From contig LT629764.1 of the NCBI GenBank assembly GCA_900105225.1, forward strand, positions 2,993,501 to 3,057,500: a DNA stretch of 64,000 nucleotides, in the 5' to 3' direction. Source of the stretch: Paenibacillaceae bacterium GAS479. Its GTDB lineage: Bacteria; Bacillota; Bacilli; Paenibacillales; Paenibacillaceae. Position 1 is the first letter of the stretch, and each line of letters starts with the position of its first letter. Made by a program: the position numbers and the translations under genes. The notes under the pieces were generated by a model. It searched no databases and was not told the DNA's origin. It saw nothing but the letters and a program-made list of their open reading frames with translations. Of this stretch, positions 36,910 through 46,709 are shown piece by piece.

Positions 36910-37458
36910 ATGAAATACAACGTTCGAGGTCAAAACGTTCCGGTGACGGATGCCATGAGGGATTACGTCGAGAAGAAGTTGAACCGCCTGGATAAGTATT
37001 TTGATGCCCCCCCTGCCGCTGACACCAGCGTCACAATGTCGGTCCACAAGGGACGCCACGGCGTAGAGGTCACGATCCCGCTTCCGGGAGTGATTTTGAG
37101 AGCTGAGGAGAAGAGTCCGGATATGTATGCATCGGTGGATACGGTTGTTGACAAGTTGGAGCGTCAGATCCGCAAACACAAAACTAAAGCAAACCGCAAG
37201 TTCCGGCAGAGCGAAAGTATTAAAACGCTATTCCGCGAGGATGACGTAGCCTCGGTTGCCGTACAGGATCCAGAAGAGGACCTTGAGGTTGTAAGGATGA
37301 AGCGCTTCAAGCTGAAGCCAATGGATGTAGAGGAAGCAATTCTGCACATGGATATGGTCGGTCACAGCTTCTACGTCTTTAATAATATTGAAACGAAGGA
37401 AGTCAACGTAGTCTATAGAAGAAATGATGGCCGATATGGCCTGATCGAGCAGGAATAA
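36910..37458 (+). CDS. hpf: Ribosome hibernation promoting factor, long form
   Basis: Long HPF dimerises 70S ribosomes into inactive 100S particles in stationary phase. The ATG at 36910 follows AAAGGAGGAG. The 182 residues hold the N-terminal S30AE domain (YNVRGQNVPVTDAMRDYVEKKLNRLDKYF) and the C-terminal dimerisation tail (KRFKLKPMDVEEAILHMDMVGHSFYVFNN). In Bacillus the gene (yvyD) directly precedes secA; here the IS-like element below separates them. Confidence 0.96.
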   Translation: MKYNVRGQNVPVTDAMRDYVEKKLNRLDKYFDAPPAADTSVTMSVHKGRHGVEVTIPLPGVILRAEEKSPDMYASVDTVVDKLERQIRKHKTKANRKFRQSESIKTLFREDDVASVAVQDPEEDLEVVRMKRFKLKPMDVEEAILHMDMVGHSFYVFNNIETKEVNVVYRRNDGRYGLIEQE

Positions 37459-37475
37459 TTACATTCAAATGAACG

Positions 37476-37506
37476 AGCCCTTTCCTTAACGGGAGAGGGC
37501 TTTCCT
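37476..37506 (+). terminator. hpf terminator
   Basis: AGCCCTTTCC (37476-37485) pairs with GGGAGAGGGCT (37491-37501) with a bulge, followed by TTCCT. The T tract is modest. Confidence 0.7.
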
Positions 37507-38071
37507 GCGCTCACTTACCGAGTCTCCAGCTACATAATGTGGCAGGACATTCGACACAAATGAGGACTTCTCGGTCTTACAGAATCCGAGGCTAGAAAGC
37601 CCCCGGCTTCAGCCGTTGGATGAATAGACTCCAAGACGATTTGGAGGTTTCACCCTGCTTTAATCGTCTTGCCTTTTTTGCTTCTATTTGCTGCAGTAAA
37701 TGAAATAAATGGATACAATAGAATTATAGAAAACGGATACAGAACAACAAAACGAGCTGATTCACTACCACCTTGTAATTTGTCCACGATATATATGGAA
37801 AATTCTCGTCCGAAGAAATGGATCAGCAGCATGAATAGGGGATCGTTGCGAAGAGAATTCATGTCAGATTATGTTCATCTGTTGCTAAACGCTCTGCCAT
37901 CCAAATTCACCCACTGATAATATGACGAAAATCAACGAGATAACCTCTCGTCGCGTGCGCCAACAATTCAACCCTCTACCTTTGCTATGGACACGATTCT
38001 CGCAGCAAACATACCCGAATGAAACCATGAAGCGTTCTGTCGAAGGTCAGAAAATTAATGGGGTGAACAAC

Positions 38072-39130
38072 GTGCAACCTATAACGATTCAGATTCGCAT
38101 TTATCCGAGTGATCCTGCTCTACTGACACAAATGGGTAACGAGTACATCAACACCGTCAATCGCTTAACGGAACAAGCCCAATTACACGGTTCATTCCCT
38201 AGACTGACTTCCAAGACGGTGCAAGCGAATCTGCCATCCGCGATTAAGAATCAGCTTATTCGTGATGCGAAGAGTATCTATCAGAAATCCAAAAAGGACA
38301 AGAAACGTCCTGTACTGAAAAAACGGGTTTATTATGTCAACAATCAAAACTACTCGATTCGCAACGATGGAGTTGCTTTTCCCGTAGTGAGGGATGGCAA
38401 GGTACAGCGCATGACCATTCCTGCAACGTTAACAGACCGCGACAAGACTTTGCTTGCATCGGGTAAGCTGGGGTTACTTCGTGTTGTACAGAAGGCTAGC
38501 AAATGGTATGTGCAAGTAGCAATCGAACGCCCTGCAACCGGCCAAGACGGAGCCGAAACGATGGGCATTGACTTAGGGCTCAAGGTTCCAGCCGTTGCCG
38601 TGACGTCCACAGGTAAAACGAAGTTTGTCGGCAACGGCAGAAAGAATAAGTACATTCGCCGTAAGTACAATTCCAATCGCCGCAAGCTAGGAAAACTTAA
38701 GAAGTTACCTGCCATCCGTAAAGCTCGTGATAAGGAAAGCAGGTACATGAGGGACCAAAACCACAAAATCAGCCGTCAAATCGTTAATATGGCGATTGCG
38801 GAACGTGTGGGGGTCATAAAGCTTGAGAACCTTGCTGGTATTCGCAAAACGACAAGAACAAGTCGTAAAAACGCAACGAATCTGCACAACTGGGCTTTTT
38901 ATCAATTGCAATCGTTCATTCGCTATAAGGCGGCGTTGGCAGGAATCTCGGTGCAGGAAGTTGATCCTGCGTATACGTCCCAAACATGCCCTTCCTGCGA
39001 ACAACGGAACAAAGCAAAGGATAGAACATACCGGTGTTGTCAGTGCAGATATGAAGCGCACAGAGACAGAGTTGGAGCGATTAATATCATGCGACAACCT
39101 GTGTTCGATGGTCATAGTCGAACAGCCTAG
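38072..39130 (+). CDS. tnpB: TnpB, RNA-guided endonuclease of an IS605-type element
   Basis: A GTG at 38072 five bases after GGGGTGA gives 352 residues opening QPITIQIRIYPSD, the usual TnpB front; the frame is open back to 37922 but without a ribosome site. The RuvC-like nuclease residues look intact: Asp in MGIDLGLKVPAVAV, Glu in VIKLENLAGI and Asp in HRDRVGAINIMR. A zinc ribbon is present (CPSC...CRCCQC-type, TCPSCEQRN and YRCCQCRYEAHRD). TnpB proteins cut DNA next to a target motif using an RNA from the element's right end, and help retain the element. No stop or frameshift is seen, so it may be active. Confidence 0.9.
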   Translation: MQPITIQIRIYPSDPALLTQMGNEYINTVNRLTEQAQLHGSFPRLTSKTVQANLPSAIKNQLIRDAKSIYQKSKKDKKRPVLKKRVYYVNNQNYSIRNDGVAFPVVRDGKVQRMTIPATLTDRDKTLLASGKLGLLRVVQKASKWYVQVAIERPATGQDGAETMGIDLGLKVPAVAVTSTGKTKFVGNGRKNKYIRRKYNSNRRKLGKLKKLPAIRKARDKESRYMRDQNHKISRQIVNMAIAERVGVIKLENLAGIRKTTRTSRKNATNLHNWAFYQLQSFIRYKAALAGISVQEVDPAYTSQTCPSCEQRNKAKDRTYRCCQCRYEAHRDRVGAINIMRQPVFDGHSRTA

Positions 39131-39260
39131 TCAGCTAGATGCTCTGGACTAGGATGGGCTAATGAACGAGCCCCTAACTTAGCCGCTGGACAAAACGGAA
39201 ACGGCCTGCGTCCGTGAACGAGCTAAGAATCCCACGGATTCATCCATGTGGAGGTTCAAC
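39100..39260 (+). ncRNA. Probable omega RNA (reRNA) of the tnpB element
   Basis: The region from the 3' end of tnpB to the element's right end holds structured GC-rich sequence (GAACGAGCCCC, then AAACGGAAACGGCCTGCGTCCGTGAACGAGC-type segment at 39190-39222) and the end hairpin. In this family the RNA's guide is the flanking DNA just beyond the right end, here from about 39261. Exact ends are inferred. Confidence 0.5.
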
Positions 39261-39316
39261 TGGCAACACTCTGCCACAGGTGTACGTATATAATGTTGGA
39301 AAAGCCTGCACCTTGA

Positions 39317-39345
39317 TTGCGGCATGCTCTGACAACTGTTAAAAT
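39317..39345 (+). promoter_or_regulatory. Promoter of secA
   Basis: TTGCGG (39317-39322), 17 bases, TAAAAT (39340-39345), lying between the element's right end and secA. Confidence 0.55.
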
Positions 39346-39378
39346 TAAGGCAAAGTGGTGTCACGAAAGGGGAAAACC

Positions 39379-41889
39379 ATGCTCGGACTGGTGAAGAAAA
39401 TTTTCGGCGATGCGAATGAACGGGAAGTCAAACGGCTCATGCGGAACGTCGAGGTTATAAATGAGATGGAGCCGCAATTCGCGGCCCTTACGGATGAGCA
39501 ACTCTCGGCTAAAACGCAGGAATTCCGCGATCGTTTGGAAAAAGGCGAAGAGTTGGATGATCTTCTGCCTGAAGCTTACGCGACGGTACGCGAGGCCGGC
39601 AAACGTGTGCTTGGCATGCGCCACTTCGATGTGCAATTGATCGGCGGCATGGCATTGCATGAAGGCAAGATTGCAGAGATGAAAACCGGTGAAGGTAAAA
39701 CCCTCGTCGGTACGCTGCCTGTATTCCTGAATGCTTTGCTTGGCAAGGGTGTTCATGTCATTACGGTCAATGATTACCTTGCGCAGCGCGATAGTAATAT
39801 TATGCGTCCTCTGTACGAATTTCTCGGTATGACGGTTGGCTGCAACCTGAATTCCTTGTCCCATGAGGAGAAACAGGAAGCCTACGCTTGCGATATTACG
39901 TACGGCACTAACAATGAATTTGGCTTTGACTACTTGCGCGACAACATGGTGCTCTACAAGGAGCAAATGGTTCAGAAGCCGCTGTACTTCGCCATTATTG
40001 ATGAAGTGGACTCCATTCTGATCGATGAAGCTCGTACACCGCTGATCATTTCCGGCCAAGCCGCGAAGTCGACGGAACTGTACCATGCAGCGGACAAGTT
40101 TGTTGCCCGTCTCAAGCATGAGGAAGACTACACAGTCGACATTAAGCTGCGCAGCGTAACGCTTACCGATGAGGGCGTAGAGAAGGCCGAGCGCTCTTTT
40201 GGTATTGAGAACCTTTTTGACCATGCAAATGTCACGCTTAATCATCATATTCAGCAAGCATTGAAGGCTCGTGCCATCATGAAACGGGACGTGGATTATG
40301 TCGTTCAGGACGAAGAGGTTCTGATTGTTGATGAGTTCACGGGACGTATCATGTCTGGACGCCGCTACAGCGACGGTCTTCATCAGGCGATTGAAGCCAA
40401 GGAAGATCTCAAGGTTCAGAACGAGAGCATGACGCTGGCGACGATTACGTTCCAGAACTACTTCCGGATGTACCGCAAGCTGGCTGGCATGACCGGTACG
40501 GCAAAGACGGAGGAAGAAGAGTTCAAAAAGATCTATGGCCTCGATGTGCTTCAAGTACCTACAAACCGGACGATGATTCGCCAGGATACTCCGGATGTCG
40601 TGTACAAGACTGAAGCAAGCAAGTTCAAGGCTGTTGTAGAAGAAATCGTCGAACGCCACAAGAAGAATCAGCCTGTACTCGTTGGTACGGTATCCATTGA
40701 GAACTCCGAGAAGCTGTCCGAGTACCTCAAGAAAAGGGGCATTCAGCACAAAGTACTGAACGCCAAGTACCATGCTGAGGAAGCCGAAATTATTTCCCGC
40801 GCTGGACAAGCTGGATCCGTAACGATCGCCACGAACATGGCTGGTCGCGGTACGGACATTTTGCTCGGCGAAGGTGTAAATGAAGTCGGCGGCTTGCATA
40901 TTATCGGTACGGAGCGCCATGAGAGCCGTCGTATTGATAATCAGTTGCGCGGTCGCGCCGGACGTCAGGGAGATCCAGGCTCGTCCTCGTTCTACTTGTC
41001 GCTAGAGGATGAACTGATGCGTCGCTTTGGCGCTGAGAACATTATGGGCATGATGGAGAAGCTCGGTTACGAGGAAGACCAGCCGATTGAAAGCCGCCTC
41101 ATCACGAGGGCGATCGAATCGGCTCAAAAACGCGTGGAAGGCAATAACTTTGACACGCGGAAGGTCGTTCTACAATATGATGACGTGATGAACCAGCAAC
41201 GGGAAATCATTTATAAACAGCGTCGCGAGGTGTTGTTCAGTGAGAACATCCGTGACATCGTCATGGAGATGCTCCAGCCGGTCATCCAACGTATCGTAGA
41301 GGCGCATTGTCCTAAGGAAGAGGTTCCAGAAGATTGGGATCTGCAGGCTATCGTGGAATATGTCCAAGGCAATCTGCTTCCGGATGAATCCATTACGAAG
41401 GATGACCTGTGGGGCAAGGAGCCGGAAGAGATCGTTGAATATCTGTTCTCCAAGGTTACGGCGCTGTACGACGAGCGTGAGGCAGCTATGGGTGCAGAGA
41501 CGATGCGCGAATTCGAAAAGGTTGTCGTGCTGCGCGCTGTTGACAGCAAGTGGATGGATCACATCGATGCAATGGACCAGCTTCGCCAAGGTATCCATCT
41601 TCGCGCCTACGGCGGTACGGATCCGCTTCGCGAGTATCAGTTCGAGGGCTTTGAGATGTTCCGCGAAATGATCGATACCATCCAGGAAGAAGTTGCTCGC
41701 TACATCATGAAAGCCCAGGTTGAACAGAATCTGGAGCGTCAAGAGGTAGCCAAGGGCCAGACGGTTGAGTCCGGCGGCAGCAGCGAATCACGCGAAGCCC
41801 GTCCGGCCAAGCGCGAGGAGCGCGTCGGCCGCAACGATCCTTGCCCATGCGGCAGCGGCAAGAAGTATAAGCTCTGCCACGGCAAGTAA
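39379..41889 (+). CDS. secA: Preprotein translocase ATPase SecA
   Basis: SecA drives secreted proteins, including the S-layer and other surface proteins here, through SecYEG. The ATG at 39379 is six bases after AAAGGGG and opens [18 protein letters not shown]; 836 residues is normal. Walker A ([11 protein letters not shown], about residue 101), DEVD Walker B ([20 protein letters not shown]), the [11 protein letters not shown] helicase motif and the C-terminal zinc motif ([15 protein letters not shown]) are intact. prfB follows, as in most Bacillales. Confidence 0.98.
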   Translation: MLGLVKKIFGDANEREVKRLMRNVEVINEMEPQFAALTDEQLSAKTQEFRDRLEKGEELDDLLPEAYATVREAGKRVLGMRHFDVQLIGGMALHEGKIAEMKTGEGKTLVGTLPVFLNALLGKGVHVITVNDYLAQRDSNIMRPLYEFLGMTVGCNLNSLSHEEKQEAYACDITYGTNNEFGFDYLRDNMVLYKEQMVQKPLYFAIIDEVDSILIDEARTPLIISGQAAKSTELYHAADKFVARLKHEEDYTVDIKLRSVTLTDEGVEKAERSFGIENLFDHANVTLNHHIQQALKARAIMKRDVDYVVQDEEVLIVDEFTGRIMSGRRYSDGLHQAIEAKEDLKVQNESMTLATITFQNYFRMYRKLAGMTGTAKTEEEEFKKIYGLDVLQVPTNRTMIRQDTPDVVYKTEASKFKAVVEEIVERHKKNQPVLVGTVSIENSEKLSEYLKKRGIQHKVLNAKYHAEEAEIISRAGQAGSVTIATNMAGRGTDILLGEGVNEVGGLHIIGTERHESRRIDNQLRGRAGRQGDPGSSSFYLSLEDELMRRFGAENIMGMMEKLGYEEDQPIESRLITRAIESAQKRVEGNNFDTRKVVLQYDDVMNQQREIIYKQRREVLFSENIRDIVMEMLQPVIQRIVEAHCPKEEVPEDWDLQAIVEYVQGNLLPDESITKDDLWGKEPEEIVEYLFSKVTALYDEREAAMGAETMREFEKVVVLRAVDSKWMDHIDAMDQLRQGIHLRAYGGTDPLREYQFEGFEMFREMIDTIQEEVARYIMKAQVEQNLERQEVAKGQTVESGGSSESREARPAKREERVGRNDPCPCGSGKKYKLCHGK

Positions 41890-42059
41890 GCTTACGAAGA
41901 TCGTAGCAAGCTTTTAACAAGGTGAATTATCCGCCGGGATGGGGGCGTTTATTGGCTTCGAGGCAGCGGATCGTCGTGAGGACGATCTCGCAGGCTTCGG
42001 GGTGCTCCTTTCCTGGCTCTCTTTTAACAAGAAGAAGAAATTTGAGGTGAAGCATTGTC

Positions 42060-43176
42060 ATGATCGACGTAACGGTGAAGCAAGACCTGCGTGAGGCGGC
42101 AAAGCGGCTCCAAGATCTCAGGGGGTCTCTTTGACTTAGATCTCAAGCAAGAGATCATAGCGAACTTTGAAGAGAAAATGACGGCTCTGGATTTCTGGGA
42201 TGACAACGAGAAGGCTCAAAAGGTCATCTCCGAGCTTAATGCCGTGAAGTCTGTTACAGATCAGTATGATAGGCTGAGCACGCAGCGCGAGGACCTTGAA
42301 ACGCTACTCGAGCTCGCAGCAGAAGAAGAGGATGAATCCTTGGACAGCGAGCTGACGGCTGGCGTAGCCGACCTAATGAACAAAATTGGTGATTTCGAGC
42401 TGCAACTGCTGCTCAACCAGCCGTATGACAAGCTGGACGCGATTTTGGAGCTGCATCCTGGAGCGGGTGGAACGGAGTCGCAGGACTGGGGCCAAATGCT
42501 GTATCGTATGTACACTCGCTGGGCTGAGAAGCATGGCTACAAGGTCGAGGTGCTGGATTACCTTGCGGGCGATGAAGCCGGTATCAAGAGTGTTACGATC
42601 AGTATCAAGGGACATAATGCCTATGGCTATCTGAAGGCTGAAAAGGGCGTTCACCGGTTGGTGCGTATTTCGCCTTTTGATGCATCCGGTCGCCGGCATA
42701 CGTCCTTCGCTTCTTGCGATGTCATGCCGGAAATCGATGACGACATCGAGATCGAGATCCGTTCCGACGATCTTAAGGTCGACACCTATCGCTCCAGCGG
42801 CGCAGGCGGCCAGCATGTCAATAAGACAGAATCGGCGATTCGGATTACGCATATTCCATCCGGCATTGTCGTTGCTTGCCAGACGGAGCGCTCGCAAATT
42901 CATAACCGCGATAGAGCGATGAAGATGCTTCGCTCCAAACTGTATGAGCGTAAGATCGAGGAGCAGCAGAAGCATTTGGCTGAGATTCGCGGGGAGCAGT
43001 CTGAGATTGCCTGGGGCAGTCAGATTCGCTCGTACGTATTCCATCCTTACAGCATGGTCAAGGACCATCGAACCTCAGTTGAGACGGGTAATGTAGGTGC
43101 GGTTATGGACGGCGACTTGGATAGCTTTATCAACGGTTATCTTCGCCATCAGATCCGGCAGCAGCCTGAATCCTGA
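42060..43176 (+). CDS. prfB: Peptide chain release factor 2, with programmed +1 frameshift
   Basis: RF2 ends translation at UGA and UAA. The ATG at 42060 follows GAGGTGA. Reading runs 24 codons to CTT-TGA at 42129-42134, preceded by the internal Shine-Dalgarno-like AGGGGG (42120-42125). A +1 shift at CTT skips base 42132 and continues GAC TTA GAT, giving 371 residues. This is the classical autoregulatory site: low RF2 lets the ribosome shift rather than stop. The GGQ peptidyl-hydrolysis motif is at residues 249-251 ([14 protein letters not shown]), and the stop-recognition SPF tripeptide is present ([10 protein letters not shown]). A simple ORF call would miss the first 24 codons. Confidence 0.97.
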
Positions 43177-43202
43177 GCGTCCTGTCAGGAATAGAAAAGA
43201 AG

Positions 43203-43239
43203 AAGAGTTCTTACACTTGTACAGTGGAGAACTCTTTTT
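43203..43239 (+). terminator. prfB terminator
   Basis: AAGAGTTCT (43203-43211) pairs with AGAACTCTT (43228-43236), with inner CACT/AGTG pairing, followed by a T run. Confidence 0.85.
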
Positions 43240-43315
43240 CGCGCGGAAAGAAAAGATGATGCGCGTTACCGCGGCAGAGCTGCGTTTGCGCGGGCTGACG
43301 GGATGAAAGGGGAAT

Positions 43316-44494
43316 ATGAACTCGGTGGACGAGCAGAGGCGGGGCAAAGATAAAGAGCATCCGGAGAAGAAGCAAGAAGAATCGAAAAGGCAAGAAGCGC
43401 TTGATGAGCTGAGATTTTTGGATGAAAACTATGGGCAGCCTAAAAGTAATGAGGATCGTAGCCGTGGAACACGGCTTGAAGAAATATGGCAAGGGGAACA
43501 GCCGATGCAAGCGGAGTTGGGAGCACGACACGAAACGGATTTGGAAACACTAAGCCAAGCGGATTGGTCACGAAACGAACAGAAAGCAGATCCTGGTAGA
43601 GTCGACGGGGGTGCAGGGAAAGCTAAACCCCGCAAGTACCGAAAGAGCAGGAAACCTTTGCTAAACCAGAGGGTGTCTAACCTGCTCTCGATCCTTGCTG
43701 GAGCGCTCGTCATTGCAGCCAGCTTCAATAGCTTCCTGCTGCCGAACGGCATTGCCTCAGGGGGAATATCCGGCGTGTCTGTACTGCTGGAGCATCTGTA
43801 CGGCTTCACTCCCGCCTATACACAATGGGCGCTCAACATTCCTCTGTTTTTGGCAGGCATGCTGTTGTTGGGACGCCGCTTTGGTTTGCAGACATTGTTC
43901 GGCTCAGCCGTTTTACCGCTGTTCGTACTGTTAACGGCTAACTTGGGCGTGCCGACAGAGAATCCATTGCTCGCATCAATCTATGGCGGCATTGGAGTCG
44001 GCCTTGGGCTTGGGCTCGTATTTAGGGGCAGAGGCTCCACTGGCGGCACAGACTTGGCAGCGCAAATTCTACATCGGTACACGGGTCTATCGCTCGGACT
44101 GTGCGTCGCCATTATGGATGGCCTAGTTATCGCTGCAGCCGGAATTTTACTTTCTCCTGAGAAGGCGCTATATGCACTTATCGGTCTGTTCGTGACGAGC
44201 AAAACGATCGATATCGTACAGACCGGGCTGGCGGTTTCCAAGGTGGCCTTTATTATCAGCTCCCGTTCCGAGGAGATCGCAGATGTCGTACTGAATGACC
44301 TGGATCGAGGTTTGACCCTCCTCGACGCTCATGGAGGTTATACGGGCGATGCTCGTGCGGTGCTGATGGTCGTTGTAAGCCAAAACGAGATTCCCGAGCT
44401 AAAGCGGCTCGTGCAGGGAGTCGACCCGGATGCATTTGTCATCATCAGCCATACTGCTGAGGTGCTGGGGCGAGGTTTTAAGTTTGAAGGTTGA
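43316..44494 (+). CDS. YitT family membrane protein with long charged N-terminus
   Basis: The ATG at 43316 follows AAAGGGG. Residues 1 to about 115 are hydrophilic and highly charged (many E, K, R, Q) with no clear domain. Five to six membrane helices follow (LLSILAGALVIAASFNSFLLPNGIASGGISGVSVLL, WALNIPLFLAGMLLLG, and others). A C-terminal DUF2179 domain closes it (GLTLLDAHGGYTGDARAVLMVVVSQNEIPELKRLV...DPDAFVIISHTAEVLGRGF). YitT proteins are usually about 280-290 residues, so the N-terminal extension is unusual; an internal start cannot be excluded, but none has a better ribosome site. Transport substrate unknown. Confidence 0.85.
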   Translation: MNSVDEQRRGKDKEHPEKKQEESKRQEALDELRFLDENYGQPKSNEDRSRGTRLEEIWQGEQPMQAELGARHETDLETLSQADWSRNEQKADPGRVDGGAGKAKPRKYRKSRKPLLNQRVSNLLSILAGALVIAASFNSFLLPNGIASGGISGVSVLLEHLYGFTPAYTQWALNIPLFLAGMLLLGRRFGLQTLFGSAVLPLFVLLTANLGVPTENPLLASIYGGIGVGLGLGLVFRGRGSTGGTDLAAQILHRYTGLSLGLCVAIMDGLVIAAAGILLSPEKALYALIGLFVTSKTIDIVQTGLAVSKVAFIISSRSEEIADVVLNDLDRGLTLLDAHGGYTGDARAVLMVVVSQNEIPELKRLVQGVDPDAFVIISHTAEVLGRGFKFEG

Positions 44495-44543
44495 TTGAGC
44501 GCTCTGAGTTTTCTTCAGCCGAAATCGATGAGATAGCATATTT

Positions 44544-44590
44544 GGCCGTCCGAAAAGTCATTATTAAATGACTTAGGGACGGCCTCTTTG
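44544..44590 (+). terminator. Terminator-like hairpin after yitT-family gene
   Basis: GGCCGTCC (44544-44551) pairs with GGACGGCC (44577-44584), with an inner AAGTCATT/AATGACTT stem. The following T tract (TCTTTGG) is short. Confidence 0.7.
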
Positions 44591-44685
44591 GCATGTTCCG
44601 TTATTTGGCAAGATTCAGCGGTGGAGGGGCGAGTGTAAGAAGAAACTAGACAACCGAGATGAAACCTTGAGAGGAGCACCGCCCG

Positions 44686-45966
44686 ATGAGCAAAAATGTA
44701 AAGGAGCAGAGCCGCCCATATGGCAAGCTTATTTTGGTACTGCTTCTGGCGGTGCTGCTGCTAGGGGCGTTCCTGCGACTGGACTTCCTCCGAAGTGTGG
44801 AACACCAAGTCCCCCATGACGCGCAGAACTACGACATTATGGTCCGGCAATTGCTGGAGCAAGGCGTTTACGCCTATAAAAGCACGGAGCCAAACGCCCA
44901 AGTGACGCCGGGTTACCCATTGTTCCTGGCTGCAATTTATGGGATAGCGGATTATGAGGAGCGGAACCCATTCCCGCTCATCCGTTATATCCAGGTTGGC
45001 ATCAGCATGGCGATGCTTGTCCTAATCTACGCGCTTGGCAAGCAACTTGCGGGCCGATGGGCCGGACTATCCGCAGTGGCACTGGCTGCGATCTATCCGC
45101 CCTTTATCTGGTCCGCAGGAGGTATTTTGACAGAAACGCTCGCAGCTTTTCTGCTAACGCTCTACGTTTATCTCCAGTTGCTGGCTTTTCGCTCCGAAAG
45201 GAAGCTGCTTATGCTGCTGGCGGGGGCGGTGCTCGGTTTGACCGTACTGACACGAGCGGAGTTCCTGCCGCTCATTCTGCTCTCTCATGTTGTACTGCTG
45301 CTCTGGACGCGCAGCTGGCGGCAGACGCTGAGACAGCTCGCGCTATGCGGCGCGGGGTTAGCGCTGGTGCTTTCGCCGTGGGTGATTCGTAACGTGGTGA
45401 CGCTGGGCGAGGTTGTAATTACTTCGACGCAGCAGAACCCTTTTACCGCAGGGACCTATCCAGACAAAAACTACGGGGACGGTCTAGTCGACCGCGAAGG
45501 CAAGACGCAGATGGAGGTAGCCCGCGAGCGTCTGAGCATAGGCTTCACGGAGCATATGGGAACCTACTTGAGATGGTATACGATCGGCAAGCTGGAGCAT
45601 ACGTACGGACGGATGTTCTACGGCAGCGGACATGATCCTGACTATCCGGTGCTTCCTCTGCCTTTGGAGCAGCGGAATCTGTACCATCGATTGCTCGTAG
45701 GAGCGGGCGCGATGTCCATCATTCTACTGTTGTGGAGATGGAGGCATCCCGCGCTGCTGCCGGCGGCGATCATCGTCGCGATGTCGGGTTTAAGACTGCT
45801 ATTCGTTCCGGAATATCGATATAACTTTACCGTCATGCCCCTGTTCATCGTTATCGACTGTGCCGTGGCAGCCTTGGTTTGGCAGCTGTGGCGAAATCGC
45901 CGCAGAGAGCGCACAAGCTTGCAGGAAAGCGTAAAAGGAGGTACAAGCAGATGGCAAAGAAACTAA
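44686..45966 (+). CDS. GT39-like integral membrane glycosyltransferase
   Basis: The ATG at 44686 is nine bases after GAGGAG. The 426 residues show about nine or ten membrane helices. A periplasm-facing-type loop near the first helix has an acidic motif (VPHDAQNYDIMVRQLLEQGVYAYKS), as in ArnT/PMT-type transferases that use polyprenyl-linked sugar. The C-terminal part has further helices (MSIILLLWRWRHPALLPAAIIVAMSGLRLLF). It overlaps the next gene by 16 bases. Likely role: transfer of a sugar from undecaprenyl phosphate to an envelope acceptor outside the membrane. The acceptor is unknown. Confidence 0.8.
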   Translation: MSKNVKEQSRPYGKLILVLLLAVLLLGAFLRLDFLRSVEHQVPHDAQNYDIMVRQLLEQGVYAYKSTEPNAQVTPGYPLFLAAIYGIADYEERNPFPLIRYIQVGISMAMLVLIYALGKQLAGRWAGLSAVALAAIYPPFIWSAGGILTETLAAFLLTLYVYLQLLAFRSERKLLMLLAGAVLGLTVLTRAEFLPLILLSHVVLLLWTRSWRQTLRQLALCGAGLALVLSPWVIRNVVTLGEVVITSTQQNPFTAGTYPDKNYGDGLVDREGKTQMEVARERLSIGFTEHMGTYLRWYTIGKLEHTYGRMFYGSGHDPDYPVLPLPLEQRNLYHRLLVGAGAMSIILLLWRWRHPALLPAAIIVAMSGLRLLFVPEYRYNFTVMPLFIVIDCAVAALVWQLWRNRRRERTSLQESVKGGTSRWQRN

Positions 45967-46709
45967 TACCTAAACGGGAGAGCGAGCGTAATGTGCTTGT
46001 TATCGTCCCTGCTTACAATGAAGCGGCTGCTCTCCCTGACACAATTGCTAGAATCCGGGAGCATGCTCCTTATGCTGATGTGGTCGTCATCAACGATGGC
46101 TCCACTGACAATACAGGAAGACTGGCCCGCGCCAGCGGGGTGGCAGTGCTTGAGCTGAGCTGTAATCTCGGCATCGGTGGAGCGGTGCAAGCCGGCTACC
46201 GTTACGCGGTGGAGGAAGGTTATGCCTATGCGGTGCAGATCGATGCGGACGGCCAACATGATCCTCGCGAGCTGTCTCGCATGATGGAAGCCATGAAGCG
46301 ACATGAGGCAGATATGGTGGTCGGATCACGATTTTTGGAAAAAGAGGGCTTCCAATCCTCCTTCGCCCGCAAGCGAGGCATCGAACTGCTCGCGGCGCTG
46401 GTAACCGCGTTGACCGGCCGTCGTGTTACCGATCCGACTTCGGGCTACCGTTTATGCAGCCGCAAGGCAGCGGAACTGTTCGCTCGCGAATACCCGACGG
46501 ACTATCCCGAGGTGGAGGCGCTCATTCAACTGGACAATCACCATGGGCGCTTCGTGGAGCTTCCAGTCGTTATGCAGGAGCGGCAAGGCGGGGTATCGAG
46601 CATTTCTCCGCTGAAGTCCGGTTATTATATGGTAAAGGTCATCTTGGCCGTGCTTATTGCCAAAACGAAGAAGAAAAAGAGGGACTGGAGCTTTGGCTAT
46701 GAAAGCTGA
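45951..46709 (+). CDS. GT2 family glycosyltransferase (polyprenyl-phosphate type)
   Basis: The ATG at 45951 follows AAAGGAGGT, inside the end of the previous gene; 252 residues. GT2 features are VLVIVPAYNEAAALPDTI, VVVINDGSTDNTG, the DXD-like IDADGQHDP, and VVGSRF. A C-terminal segment resembles the family that charges undecaprenyl or dolichyl phosphate (DPTSGYRLCSRKAAELFA). It most likely makes the lipid-linked sugar used by the GT39-like neighbour. It overlaps the next gene by 11 bases. Confidence 0.87.
   Translation: MAKKLIPKRESERNVLVIVPAYNEAAALPDTIARIREHAPYADVVVINDGSTDNTGRLARASGVAVLELSCNLGIGGAVQAGYRYAVEEGYAYAVQIDADGQHDPRELSRMMEAMKRHEADMVVGSRFLEKEGFQSSFARKRGIELLAALVTALTGRRVTDPTSGYRLCSRKAAELFAREYPTDYPEVEALIQLDNHHGRFVELPVVMQERQGGVSSISPLKSGYYMVKVILAVLIAKTKKKKRDWSFGYES

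Larger units (their letters stand above)
37570..39260 (+). mobile_element. IS200/IS605-family element carrying only tnpB
   Basis: The left end shows a subterminal imperfect hairpin (CCCCCGGC-TTCA-GCCGTTGG near 37600-37619). The right end shows another (CCCACGGA / TCCATGTGG near 39230-39250) and closes with GAGGTTCAAC (39251-39260). Ends with subterminal hairpins and no inverted terminal repeats or target duplication are typical of this family. No tnpA transposase is present, so it needs help in trans or is fixed. The left boundary is uncertain: TTAC at 37577-37580 is a candidate flank, but the true end could be some 25 bases further out. Confidence 0.75.

Noticed and set aside
41890-42059. 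secA terminator
   Set aside because: A hairpin around GATCGTC/GACGATC is present but has no T tract, so it is not called a terminator.
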